Of a stretch of 64,000 nt of DNA, positions 21,206 through 31,332 are shown in pieces. The position numbers and the translations under genes were made by a program. Every line of letters starts with the position of its first letter. The stretch's first letter is position 1. The notes beneath the pieces were generated by a model, which was not told the DNA's origin, did no database searches, and saw nothing but the letters and a program-made list of their open reading frames with translations. Origin of the DNA: Maniola hyperantus (lineage: Eukaryota > Arthropoda > Insecta > Lepidoptera > Nymphalidae); the NCBI RefSeq assembly GCF_902806685.2, contig NC_048546.1, positions 5,084,001 to 5,148,000 of the forward strand, in the 5' to 3' direction.

Positions 21206-22740
21206 CCATAAAGTTGTCCTACCTAAATAATATTATTAGGTATTTCAATACCTAAATAATTTTCGATTTTGATAAATTTTCAAGTTGAGCCATTAGAAAA
21301 TTGTAAGAGTAGTACAACGGCTGTTTACCCCACTCTCGGCGCTAAACAAGGAAGGATCTGAGTGATCGTGTCATCGACTCCGGAAGAAGGAAGTGGCAAT
21401 TGAGTCACTTCATTTACTATCGATTTAATGTAGGTATTATGTAGGTTACTGTGCTTAACACGCCTTTTGGATTCTAACGATGTACAAAATGTTATTTTGT
21501 GGGCCTTCCTAATCTAATTCCTAACCTACTTAGTTGAGGAAAATGACACTGCGTTTATTTTATTCTTCAAACTTGAAGATTGGTATTTCCATACATCATA
21601 GTGAAATAGGTAAAACCGTTAGCTAGGTACCCACTAGCAGAAGAAAATAAAACTTGCAGAAGTCGGCTAGTGCAAGTTATATGCATTGCTGCTATAAACT
21701 TGCACTGATTAAAAATCGCAGCTACTCAATTTTTGCAAGTTTTGCGTAACTTACTTTTCAAACTCCGTTGAATTTTATTGGCTAGTGCTAATATAATATG
21801 ACCTAGTGAGCATTGACCGATAGCGGTTAAATCTGTATTTTTTACTATATCAGGGTCTTTACTCTTTACAGACGGGCTGCATTTGGACCGCGATCCGACT
21901 GCAAAATTGCAGTTGTGATGTGGTTTTATTGCAGTTGACCATTGACACAACAGCATCGCAACTGCAAACCGACTGCAGTCACGCGTGCGGCTTAGTTATA
22001 ATGTGCGATAAGCTTAACTAAATCGATGTGAAAAAGTCGATGGCGGAATGATGACAAGTTGAAACTTAAAATAACATGCGCGCTAAACATTTGCGCAAAT
22101 AAAAACATGTATACAGCATAATGGCTTAACTGTTTTGAAAGCAATTATGCAGCTAATTGGTGTTTGTTGATGGTGGCTGCTGCGGTGGGTTGGTTGTATA
22201 ACTGGCAAGTGTATCCGTGAAATATCTCTTGGAACACTGTTGGTTCACGCCTCCGCTAAAGAAAGTTTTCGATGACAGTAACTTGAGAAGAGGTATACAG
22301 TAGATACGTTGCCGCCTACCACCAGATAGTTGACCTGCCCATTTTTCGCCTTTAAATATCTTATTCTAGTAAAGTTTTAATGCAATTAGTTATTTCAGAT
22401 TTCAGGTTTGGACCGGTTACAAACTTGTAAAACATTTACTAACTAATAAGCCGTACTTATTAGTTAGTATTTGTGATCTTTTTGTCTTCATGTTTTGTTC
22501 TTTGTTGTGTTTTTTTGTTTTTTTTTCTGTACGTTTTTTTGGTGTTGTTGTGTATTGTATAATTATTGTAAACTGTGCGCTATGGTTCCAAATAAAAGAT
22601 TGTAATTTTATTTGGGAAAAATATTGTTTTTATCTCTAATAGATTGGTAATTCCAAAGAAGAATTTTTTGAAGTGAGATTGTAGCTACTATTAAATGCGG
22701 TGCTTTTGTAGCATGCTACTAGTATGTGCAATAAGGTTTA
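21206..22740. other. Long unannotated stretch
   Basis: Mostly unique AT-rich sequence with a T-rich run near 22500-22545. No supported gene on either strand. Confidence 0.4.
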
Positions 22741-22746
22741 CAGTCT

Positions 22747-22935
22747 CAGCTGGTCTGGTTTGGTCTGGTCTTCGGCCAGGCTAGTTACCATCTCGTCAGT
22801 TAGATTTAGCATTTCGGTACAACTACACTGCATAAATCGATTAAGACTATGGGTTTAATAAACTGAAAAAAGCAGTGCTCCTTTCAAATTAGCCCGCCTT
22901 CATCTTGACTGCAGCATCACAATCACCACCAAGTA
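22747..22935 (+). mobile_element. SINE-A fragment, diverged
   Basis: GGTCTGGTTTGGTCTGGTC, ATGGGTTTAATAAACTG and AGCCCGCCTTCATCTTGACT follow the SINE-A body. The head is missing. Confidence 0.6.
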
Positions 22936-23118
22936 TAGTGTCCGGCAAACAACTTGGACCTGGCGCAGCGTAGTGAGAGAAAGTTGGCGAATCCGGGAAG
23001 CGAAAGTCGACGTATCAACCAATCGCGTGCACTCGCGCCGACTGATCAACCAATCGCATATACCCGTCATTCGCCAGCCAATCGCGTCAGTACTCAAGTT
23101 TTTTGCCGGGCTTTGTAA
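22936..23118. mobile_element. Inverted-repeat element with repeated CCAATCGC
   Basis: CCGGCAAACAACTTG at the left is mirrored by CAAGTTTTTTGCCGGG at the right. The core has CAACCAATCGC twice and AGCCAATCGC once, spaced by GC-rich sequence. Non-coding MITE by structure; superfamily unknown. Confidence 0.55.
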
Positions 23119-23765
23119 GGTCATAGTCAAGCACTAAAAAAGAATAATCGGTTAGTGTGATGTAAGAAAGAGATTCTCATTAATATTCACAGTATTCACA
23201 TACCTATTTAATAACATTACGAAGTGATAGCGGCTGTACAAACTTACATCGAGACGATGCGATGTTTGCGCCGTGAATAATTGACTCCTAACGATTCGTG
23301 TATCAATAATAGACAAATAGCTACTTAATAGACATTAGAACATCTTCTGTATCTATGTATGGGAAATCTACTCGAAACGTTTTTTAAAGAATAGGTAATA
23401 AATAAATAGATATATTTTTGAAAATTTATCGTACGTTCATAAAAACAAATAAATTAAAAAAAAAGTGACTGTCATAATGCATATATAGGACTAGAAATAA
23501 AAATAAACTTGTAATGCTCGCCTCTAGGCAAAGCAAAGTTAGCAATTCATTAGTTGGTAATTTTATACGTTTTTATGATAAGCTTCCAGAAGACATAATA
23601 TTGGAGATGTCTCTCAACAAGTGAAAAATCCTATTACAATGTAAAAGATTATTTAAATGATAAGAAAGCTTGGAAATGAGTTGTTTAATTGCTTTGTAAT
23701 AGTTCTACCTAATAACTAATACCTAATACCTAAGTTTAAGTGATTTTGTAAAGTGGTGATTATAA
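23119..23765. other. Unannotated stretch
   Basis: No supported feature. Confidence 0.35.
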
Positions 23766-23960
23766 AAAGAGTACCTGGCTGAGTTTGTTGTGGACTCTTC
23801 TCAGACCTGGGCGCGTTTGGAACCTTCGTAGCTTTAGTTTTAAGTTCGCGTGATAATTATCACCACTAGGTATATGTTACAAATCCAACAACCGACCATC
23901 AAAAAGTGCAATTTATTACCTATTTTGAATAAATTATTTGAGTTTTGATTTTTGAAATGG
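23766..23960 (+). repeat. LINE 3'-tail-like repeat
   Basis: CTGAGTTTGTTGTGGACTCT, TCTCAGACCTGGGCGCGTTT and GTAGCTTTAGTTTTAAGT. Also at 30765-30960 and, reversed, 37497-37640. All end in AATAAAT..TTTGAGTTT, as a LINE 3' untranslated end would. Confidence 0.55.
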
Positions 23961-24279
23961 CAATACATTTTGACAACTAAAATATGTGTGTTCATTTATA
24001 TTTTAGTAAGTAGGTTAAATAGTAATCAAAAAATCCAATAAAATAGCTACTATAAGTTTAATTATTTCAATTATAAATATTTTTAACAATAGATTAGGTA
24101 TAAAGAATATTAGTTTAATGAACATTAAGCAGACAAATGCCGTGTTTTCGAATACACTTATGAGAATTTGTTTAAACTCCGCGGTCCTTAGAATAAACAA
24201 TAATACATTGCTCTTTACTCTTAGTTCAATCGCCTTGGTATCAACACACAAAAAGTAAATTATTTAAAACAAAACGGCG
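23961..24279. other. Unannotated stretch
   Basis: Very AT-rich, no supported feature. Confidence 0.35.
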
Positions 24280-24475
24280 TTATCGGCCGGGTGAAGGATT
24301 TCTCGAGCGAAATAAAAAGGATTGAAGTACTCGTAGGTAGTACGCGCAACGCGCACGGCGCACTGGCCCATTTTGATAAAGCCGGCCGAAGATTACGTCC
24401 ACTCAAGCACTCAGGTACACGGACTTATTTTGTGACCGAGCGACGATTTGACCGATGTGAAGAACTAACTATGCC
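24280..24475. other. GC-rich island of unknown nature
   Basis: Local rise in GC with GGCGTTATCGGCCGGGTGAA and CGCGCAACGCGCACGGCGC. A plus-strand frame runs through it, but I recognise no domain and no splice site decides a gene. It ends next to a segment (24487-24535) repeated at 25045-25110. Confidence 0.35.
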
Positions 24476-24570
24476 TTTGTTTATTTTTCTTCCTTTAAAC
24501 ACTTTGAGATATACTAAAGCATCTAACTTCTTTGGTGGCGTAATATTTTCATAGTTTATATTGTGTATAA

Positions 24571-24883
24571 CCTATTAGCCTAGTGGTTAGGACGTCCGCC
24601 TTTAAATCAGAGGTCGGGGGTTCGATCACGGCACGCACCTCTAACTTTTCGGAGTTATGTGCGTTTTAAGTAATTAAATATCACTTGTTTTAACGGTGAA
24701 GGAAAACATCGTCAGGAAACCTGCATGCCTGAGAGTTCACCATAATGTTCTCAATGGTGTGTGAAGTCTACCAATCCGCACATGTCCAGCGTGGTAGACT
24801 ATGGCCAAAACCCTTCTCACTCTGAGAGGAGACCTGTGCTCTGTAGTGAGCCAGCTATAGGTTGATCATGATGATGATGATAT
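24571..24883 (+). mobile_element. SINE-B, full-length
   Basis: Head with box A and box B (GGGGTTCGATCACG, one base off). Body as in the copy at 16402, tail ATGATGATGAT. Confidence 0.8.
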
Positions 24884-25299
24884 AACGGATGTGAGATTTT
24901 TTATTCAACTAACTACAACATTCCATAAATTCGAACTTCTAAATTCCTGAACAGATTTAGATGTATGGGGTATAGTTAGAACCCCGATCATCCCGAATCA
25001 TAAATTATGCCGCCATTTTCAAATGTGATTAATCGAGGCTTTTCCTTACAAAACTTTGAGACTAAAGCATCTAATTTCTTCGGTGCAGTGGTTTAGTTTG
25101 GCTCGATATTTGCCTACTATTTTTTTTTTCAATTCCTGGACAACTTTTTTTTAGAAATATTTTTTTAGAAGATTAACTAAGAGCAAGTGAAAACTTTGTA
25201 AGGTCACCGACAAAAGTCCCACATACCTACTGGATCTCAAACGCACGCACACATAAAAAAAGTTTAGCTTATAAGTTTATAATCAAGCGGGGTTTTTAT
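24884..25299. other. Unannotated stretch
   Basis: Contains ACTAAAGCATCTAATTTCTT at about 25070, a diverged repeat of 24510-24535. Otherwise nothing. Confidence 0.35.
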
Positions 25300-25468
25300 C
25301 TCGTAGTCGTTCACCGCCCGCCGCGCAGCGCACATGTCAGGGGTGTATTAGTCAAAGAGGCGTCGAGCGTCAAAGGCGCCGTACGAGCGTGAAGTGGAGA
25401 GTTGAAATCGCGTGCGTTTATTCGGGAAAATATGAAAGTGCTGTGGAACGCTGTGTTTCCCTTCAGTT
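25300..25468 (+). promoter_or_regulatory. Putative FGF promoter region
   Basis: A CpG-rich patch (CACCGCCCGCCGCGCAGCGC, GAGGCGTCGAGCGTC) within AT-rich surroundings. An arthropod-type initiator TCAGTT lies at 25463-25468, which would put transcription start near 25465. No TATA box or DPE is clear. It is placed here because a strong splice donor follows at 25719 and fits the split start codon model. Confidence 0.4.
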
Positions 25469-25718
25469 GCGTTCAGCGGTTTTCTTAGTTTTTCTTTTTT
25501 TTCAAGTGACTACAAAGCCCATTGTTCGGAATAACGCTTGTTAAAGCGTGTAAATATGGTATTTTGCGTGTTTTGCCATTGAATGGGACGTGTGTTTGAA
25601 TATTACATAAAAGTGGATTGTTCTGTTTTACTAAAGGAACAGCAGCAGTGTAACTCGGTTAGATGTATGTTCAACATAATATACAACGGGACAAAACATG
25701 ACGGCAAAGTTCGGCTAT
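25465..25718 (+). other. Putative FGF exon 1 (5' leader, ends in AT of start codon)
   Basis: Inferred leader exon ending at GGCTAT|GTAAGT, a perfect donor consensus from +1 to +6. Its last two bases, AT (25717-25718), join the first base G of the exon at 34772 to make ATG. The 5' limit is a guess from an initiator-like TCAGTT. Two upstream ATGs lie inside: 25556 (8-codon frame) and 25583. The 25583 frame runs across the junction and stops in exon 2. They would act as upstream frames if this leader is used. Alternative: an unrelated 5' exon or a chance donor. Confidence 0.5.
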
Positions 25719-25912
25719 GTAAGTTGATGTTAATTTTTATTTCCTTTTTACATCCCCATGAAATTTTTTTCATATCCGCTGCGTGTTATCGGTCGTTAAT
25801 CTTTCCGTTACTTAGTAATAACTTTTGAATGAATGAAATAGACATTTTATGATTGCCTTCAAGTTATTTTAATATCTTTAGTGATATTGCGAAAAGCGCC
25901 GTTACGGCTAAC

Positions 25913-26159
25913 CTTGAAGAGGTATGGCAGTTTTTATTTAATTCGAATACCCCTTTGGTTTCTACACGGCTTCACACTGGAACGCTAAATCGCGTGGCTG
26001 CACGGCTTTACCCGTAGGGTGGTAACTAGCCACGGCCGAAGCCTCCCACCAGACCAGACCAGAAATTGTAAAATTCCAAACCCCTGCCAGTAAGCGAACC
26101 CGGGACCTCCCACTAATAAGACCACAAGCACAACACTTACCACTGCGCCAGGAAGGTCG
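25913..26159 (-). mobile_element. SINE-A, reverse
   Basis: Plus strand runs from GGTATGGCAGTTTTTATTT through ACGGCCGAAGCCTCCCACC to a box B complement and CACTGCGCCAGGAAGGTCG. A further tail piece of the same family (GGCAGGTGATGATGCAGCC) is at 26205-26270. Confidence 0.8.
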
Positions 26160-26270
26160 TCAAAAAAAGTTTTGGAGTTTTTCTAAAACTACCTACTTAC
26201 CTATTGTAGGCTTGATTGCAATCACATCAAACGGCAGGTGATGATGCAGCCTAAGGTGAAGCCCATGATT

Positions 26271-26549
26271 AAATATTAATATTAATATTAATAGGTGGCT
26301 ATTCTATAAGTAAACACGTAAATTAAGAAATTCTATTATAATCTAAGATGGTTTATAAGTGATTATAATAGCTGTCTAGTGTCTAATCACTGAAGTACTG
26401 GCACACACTTACATATAGTGTTACTTATATAATTATACATTTTAGTATGAATGGAATATTTTATATTAAACAAATGACTATACAAAAATGAATTGCTAAT
26501 TATTCTTAATCAGGCATTTTACCGTGAGTGATTTCCATTATATAATTAA
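26271..26549. other. Unannotated intron sequence
   Basis: Starts with a short (ATATTA)n. Nothing else recognised. Confidence 0.35.
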
Positions 26550-26697
26550 TATCTGTCTCGGCTTTACTCACGTGTTTAGTCGACGTTAGCCCGACTAGTT
26601 TCTGACTAGAACTGACCCTTGAAAAAGGACCCCGGATGGGTTCGAAACTAGTCGGGCTAGCGTCGACTAAACACGTGAGTAAAGCCGGGACAGATAC
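26550..26697. mobile_element. M5 palindromic element, about 52-bp arms
   Basis: TATCTGTCTCGGCTTTACTC starts the left arm, and the right arm mirrors it with two mismatches through AAACTAGTCGGGCTAGCGTC. The loop is about 45 bp with GGACCCCGGATGGGTTCG. It can form a long hairpin. Confidence 0.75.
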
Positions 26698-27068
26698 CTA
26701 ATATATATAATCAGGTATGTTTTACTTTCAATGTGTTTTGAAACGACAAATAACATGCTTACCTTTATGTGAATAGGTTCCACTTAGTTCCTCTAGATAT
26801 AATTATATCACCACCTCAAAAGCACAGCTCACACACTCGTAGGTACATCATAATAATTGTTTTGGTCTTTCTTATCTTTTTGGTCCCTTCTAGAAAGTGG
26901 CGATAGTGTACAAGGTGTTGTACCGATAATAATGTCTCAAGTTGTCGGTTAAGTAACGTTTTCTTGAGTTACAAATCGAATGGGTGGTATCGTTCTCGTC
27001 TAATGGAAATGCAGGTGCATTGAGCGCTAATTAAATTGAAATCTATACTATCTGAGTTTATATACCTA
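26698..27068. other. Unannotated intron sequence
   Basis: No supported feature. Confidence 0.35.
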
Positions 27069-27290
27069 CTAGCTTATGCTCGCGACTTCATCCGCGTGGA
27101 CTACACAAACTTCAAACCCCTATTTCACCCCCTTAGGGGTTGAATTATCAAAAATCCTTTCTCAGCGGATGCCTACGTCATACTAGCTATCTGCATACCA
27201 AACAGCCCGATCCGTCAAGTAATTTGAGCTGTGCGTTGATAGATCAGTCAGTCAGTCAGTCAGTGACCTTTCCCTTTTATATATTTAGAT
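27069..27290 (-). repeat. H1 repeat, full-length, reverse
   Basis: CTAG, then CTTATGCTCGCGACTTC, CCCCCTTAGGGGTTGAAT, and (CAGT)n before CCTTTCCCTTTTATATATTT. Confidence 0.7.
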
Positions 27291-27296
27291 ATCTAA

Positions 27297-27450
27297 GGGG
27301 TAATCTCCGGAAATGAGATTTCGATTCTGAAAATTATTTATCTGATAAATAGTTAGGTACCTATGTACATTATCTCCGAGTGCTATAGCCTTATGCTGTA
27401 GAATATAGGTAGATGTATATCACGCAGGACAAGTCGCGGGCAATAGCTAG
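27297..27450 (+). repeat. H4 CTAG-ended repeat
   Basis: GGGGTAATCTCCGGAAATGA ... TACATTATCTCCGAGTGCTA ... AGTCGCGGGCAATAGCTAG. It sits back-to-back with H1, with which it shares the 3' CGCGGGC..CTAG end. Confidence 0.55.
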
Positions 27451-27694
27451 TTTTTAACATTGCTAGCTTTTCCATTGGTCTACTATGTATTTAAGTTGTA
27501 ATTTTTACGAGCATTGTTAGAGCGATCATGCACTCATCCGATCCGAATCCGTAAAATATGGATATAAAAAATGTCTGTCATACGTCATAAGCTACCCTAA
27601 AATAGTTCTATGACTACTTCGGAACGCATTATCACGGATTTGGATCGGATGAATGCGTAGCCGCCCTTAAAGTGTACTTAACATCGGTATCTAC

Positions 27695-27818
27695 ATTTTT
27701 TTTTTAAATAGATATAGCGAGCAAACGAGCAGGCGGGTCACCTGATGTTAAGTGATTGTTCATGGGCATTTGCAGTCTGGTGCTATGTAGGAATATAGGC
27801 ACATACCTATATTCCTAC
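27695..27818 (+). repeat. Dispersed repeat plus perfect hairpin
   Basis: CAAACGAGCAGGCGGGTCAC and CTGATGTTAAGTGAT belong to a familiar lepidopteran dispersed repeat (memory only). A perfect 13-bp stem with 6-nt loop, GTAGGAATATAGG and its complement, is at 27787-27818. Confidence 0.45.
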
Positions 27819-27949
27819 TTATAATAATAAAAAAATAATAAAATCATTTATTTCACCAGATACAAAATCATATTTTTGTTACCTAGTATTGACACGTAGG
27901 TACCTTAAATATAATTATTATAAAATTCTTACTAAAAGAATACTGTGCA

Positions 27950-27991
27950 CCTGTTTTCCGAACTAGTAGAAACTGTGTCTCGGAAAACAGG
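27950..27991. repeat. 12-bp perfect inverted repeat
   Basis: CCTGTTTTCCGA and TCGGAAAACAGG separated by 18 bases. Purpose unknown. A short AT-rich (ATACATA)-like run follows to 28080. Confidence 0.5.
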
Positions 27992-28083
27992 GCCTCCAGC
28001 TCGGTGAGTACAAAGCTAACTACATACTAACTAACAAACATATATACATAACATATACTTAACATACTTATATACTTTTAACG

Positions 28084-28371
28084 ACCTCCCTGGCGCAGTG
28101 GTAGGCACTGTGGTCTTTTTAGTCGAAGATCTCGGGTTGGATTCCTGGCAGGGATTTGGAATTTTACAATTTCTAAATTTCTGGTCTGGTCTGGTGGGAG
28201 GCTTCAGCTGTGACTAGTTACCACCCTACCGGCACAGTCGTGCCGAAACCAAACGGGCGTGGGTTCAATAAAAACTACCATACCCCTTCCAGGTTAGCCC
28301 GCTTCCATCTTAGACTGCATCATCACTTACCACCACCTTGTATCTGAATAAAAAAAAAATAAAAAAAAAAT
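28084..28371 (+). mobile_element. SINE-A, full-length
   Basis: Best head of the family: box A CTGGCGCAGTGGTAGGCAC and box B GGGTTGGATTCC. Then the GGGAGGCTTCAGC block, TTCAATAAAAACTACCATAC, TTCCATCTTAGACTGCATC and an A-rich tail at 28349-28371. Confidence 0.85.
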
Positions 28372-28684
28372 CCGATGAATTATTATGTTTACTTTTTGTT
28401 GGAAATTTCTAAATAGTTAGAGCATAGTGAGTATTTTCTTCGGAAATAAACGTAGGTACAGGATGTGAAACCTTTACTATCGTATTACACTAACTGATAC
28501 TGTGCGGTCGTACCGAGGAAATACAGTATTGTATAGAATTAGAAATTGATACGTCTAAATGTTATTTTATATCAGAAACCTTTCTTTATCACCGCCTTTC
28601 GTACACAGAAAGTGGTAACCTACTTAGGCTTTTGATGGTGCAGGTTTTATAAATAAATATCCGTAAACTACGTTCATTAGTAAT
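28372..28684. other. Unannotated intron sequence
   Basis: No supported feature. Confidence 0.35.
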
Positions 28685-28686
28685 GA

Positions 28687-28820
28687 AATTTGCTTATGCC
28701 CGCGACTTTGTCCGCGTGGACTACACGTTCAGACCCCTATTTTACCCCCTTACGAGTTGAATTTTCAAAAAATCTTTCTTCACAGACTGATGTTTACTAG
28801 CTATCTCCATGCTAAATTTC
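28687..28820 (-). repeat. H1 fragment fused to SINE-A
   Basis: TATGCCCGCGACTTTGTCCG through CTAGCTATCTCCATGC. The rest of H1 is replaced by SINE-A from 28822. Confidence 0.6.
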
Positions 28821-28821
28821 A

Positions 28822-29106
28822 GGAGGAGGTCCCGGGTTCGATTCCTGGCAGGGGTTTGGAATTTTATAATTTCTAAATTTCTGGTCTGGTCTGGTGGGAG
28901 GCTAAAGCCGTGGCTAGGTACCACCCTTCTAGCAAAGCCGTGCCACCAAGTGATTTAGCGTTCCGGTACGATGCTGTGTAGAAACCAAAGGGGCATGGGT
29001 TTAATAAAAACTGCCATACACCTTCCAGGTTAGTCCGCTTCCATCTTAGACTGCATCATCATTTAACACCAGGTGAGATTGCAGTCAAGGGCCAACTTGT
29101 ACGTCT
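28822..29106 (+). mobile_element. SINE-A, lacking box A half of head
   Basis: Begins at box B (GGTCCCGGGTTCGATTCC) and is otherwise complete to the GTGAGATTGCAGTCAAGG tail. Confidence 0.75.
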
Positions 29107-29499
29107 GTATAGCGGCAACGTTTTTAATTAACGAGCTCATATGGATTCCTTCTTTTACTACGGAACCTTAAAACGCATTTTTATGAACCGCAACCGAAAA
29201 AACGCATTTATTATTATAAGTAAGTAGTTATGTATAGTCTTGTTCATTTTATAATTTCCTTTTTATGAAATTCCACGGCGATGTCCTTCAACTTTATTGG
29301 AATAATATTAGATATTAAGATACTATTTTTAGATATCGCATTTTTCGCGTATTATATTTTTAAATAAGCAGCTATCAACCGATACCTCTGGTTATCTGTT
29401 ATCTAATTATGCTGTCTGCACAAATATTGAATTTTTATTACAGGTGTGAAATGACACTGACCACTATGTTTCGATAATAATTCCGTTTCTTCACCGTAA
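29107..29499. other. Unannotated intron sequence
   Basis: No supported feature. Confidence 0.35.
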
Positions 29500-29814
29500 G
29501 ACTGGGGGCACACGATGCGTTGCGGCGCCGCACCGTATCAGCCGGCTTACGGGCGTGCGTGCGCCGCAACGTTGTTATGTCGCAGCGGCGCCGTAGCAGC
29601 GTTGGACAGTCTGTTGATAAAAACAACTGAGCGGTGCCGCTCCGACGTCGCAACGCGTTCACCCCTCCCAGCCTCGTCTCGGTGGTTGCAAGTCCGGTGC
29701 GGCGCCGGAGCGCATCGTGTGACATGCCACAGATATTAATTCTATGTAAGACGACGCGACGCAGCGACAGCGCTCCGGCGCCGCGCCGCCGCAACGCATC
29801 GTGTGCCCTCACTC
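29500..29814. mobile_element. PIF/Harbinger-like MITE, second copy
   Basis: Inverted ends GACTGGGGGCACACGATGCG and CGCATCGTGTGCCCTCACTC; TAA on both sides (29497-29499, 29815-29817). Same GC-rich body as 19157-19467. The frames seen on both strands are by-products of this composition. Confidence 0.85.
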
Positions 29815-30270
29815 TAAAACATTCTTCTAGGGTGTATACTCGGCAACGTGTTACCTATGGACCCAGGATCGTGGACTAAAAATTAATGTACAATTCCACT
29901 AATAGATGCCCATTTATTTTAGCGATTTTAAAAACTATTTCTTATGGACTTGAATGTTATATCAGATCAAGATTTAAAAATAGAGTTATTTGTTATTTAT
30001 TTTTATAAAATATGTGATACAGTCAAGAGCACAGGTCCCATGGGCAGCACAAATCGGAGCTCAGCTAGGGGCTTGGCTCTACCTAGGCTACTAGAGATCT
30101 CATGATATTTTAACAGTGAAAGCATTATAAACTTGTAAGTCTTGGTAACCTTTACATGAAATGTTTTTGGTGGGATTGATATTATAATATAGTAAAATTA
30201 AATTTTTGATATTACTGATGGGCGATGGCTTGTAGTATTTTAAAGCTATAATAAGTTACAACATCATCAA
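29815..30270. other. Unannotated intron sequence
   Basis: No supported feature. Confidence 0.35.
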
Positions 30271-30424
30271 TTACGCGACAGATCAAAATGGCCATCGGGG
30301 AGGGAACGCCCCGCACACCCGCACAGCCCCTACGCTAACCCGATGCAGGCGAGTGCGGATGACGTGCGAGTGTGCGGGGCGTCCCACCGCCTCATACCTC
30401 GATTGCTATCTCGACCTGTGGCGG
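30271..30424. mobile_element. M1 GC-rich palindromic MITE
   Basis: GCGACAGATCAAAATGGCCATCG at left; CGATTGCTATCTCGACCTGTG at right. The core has CCCCGCACACCCGCACAGCC and its near-complement. Confidence 0.7.
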
Positions 30425-30764
30425 AACTTCTGGTCTTTGAAATTATGTTATCTTGTACTCTATTAATGACTTCAAAATGAATACACATACAGCCTCCTAT
30501 CACTATCATTATAGTATAATTATTGTTGGTACGGATTAACATAAAACATTGAATGCTCTTCGCAATTACGCGGCTCTATTTTCTCTCGCAAATAAAGGGT
30601 TCTTGACTTCACAAACACAATGAAGTGGCTCCTTGCAGGCAATTTAAATATTTATACACCCGTTACTGAAGTGCTTATTACTATAGTTGGGAGCATGGTA
30701 GAGAAATCGCCAAGTTCGTAGGGACACTATCTGTGTAGGCATGCTGTAACGAGTAACAACATTC
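30425..30764. other. Unannotated intron sequence
   Basis: No supported feature. Confidence 0.35.
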
Positions 30765-30960
30765 TCATACAACAAAATACCGGCTAATACAATGCAACCC
30801 GGCTGAGTTTGTTGTGGGCTCTTCTCAGACTTGGGCGAGTTTGGAACCCTCGTAGCTATAGTTTTAAGTAATATCATCTTACAAATAAAAATTTTGACGA
30901 TCAGGAAGCGTAGAATTTTACCTATTCTGAATAAATAATTTGAGTTTGAGTTTGAATATT
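30765..30960 (+). repeat. LINE 3'-tail-like repeat
   Basis: Same family as 23766-23960: GGCTGAGTTTGTTGTGGGCT, CTTCTCAGACTTGGGCGAG and TTTGAGTTTGAGTTTGAAT at the end. Confidence 0.55.
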
Positions 30961-31072
30961 AAGTATTACTACGTAAAGAAGTGGCACTGACGTCCGCAAC
31001 GTGATGGCAAGCCTACTGGCACTCGCGCTGGCGTCTCTCGGTTCATCACACACGGTATCTTAGCAAGTCGTC

Positions 31073-31241
31073 CCATTCGCAACTCGTCCCACGTTCGCAA
31101 CTCGTCCCATTCGCAGCTCGTCCCATTCGCAACTCGTCCCACGTTCGCAACTCGTCCCATTCGCAGCTCGTCCCATTCGCAACTCGTCCCACGTTCGCAA
31201 CTCGTCCCATTCGCAGCTCGTCCCATTCGCAACTCGTCCCA
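31073..31241. repeat. Minisatellite with 50-bp higher-order unit
   Basis: Basic unit about 16 bp (ATTCGCAACTCGTCCC). Three variants of 16, 18 and 16 bp make a 50-bp unit repeated three times, nearly unchanged, plus a partial unit. It creates a false minus-strand frame of about 160 codons. It borders an H2-type end at 31245. Confidence 0.85.
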
Positions 31242-31244
31242 AAA

Positions 31245-31332
31245 AATCATATCAATCCATTGCTCTGTTGCGACGTGATTGATGGACAAAACAACAAACA
31301 AACACACTTTCACATTAATAATAGGGGTACTG
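31245..31332 (-). repeat. H2-family end fragment
   Basis: GTTGCGACGTGATTGATGGAC and ACAAACACACTTTCACATT match the distal part of the H2 copy at 45388-45493. Confidence 0.55.

Noticed and set aside
25583..25828. 81-residue frame as a protein gene
   Set aside because: Reads through the GTAAGT donor at 25719; no domain. Better treated as part of a leader exon.
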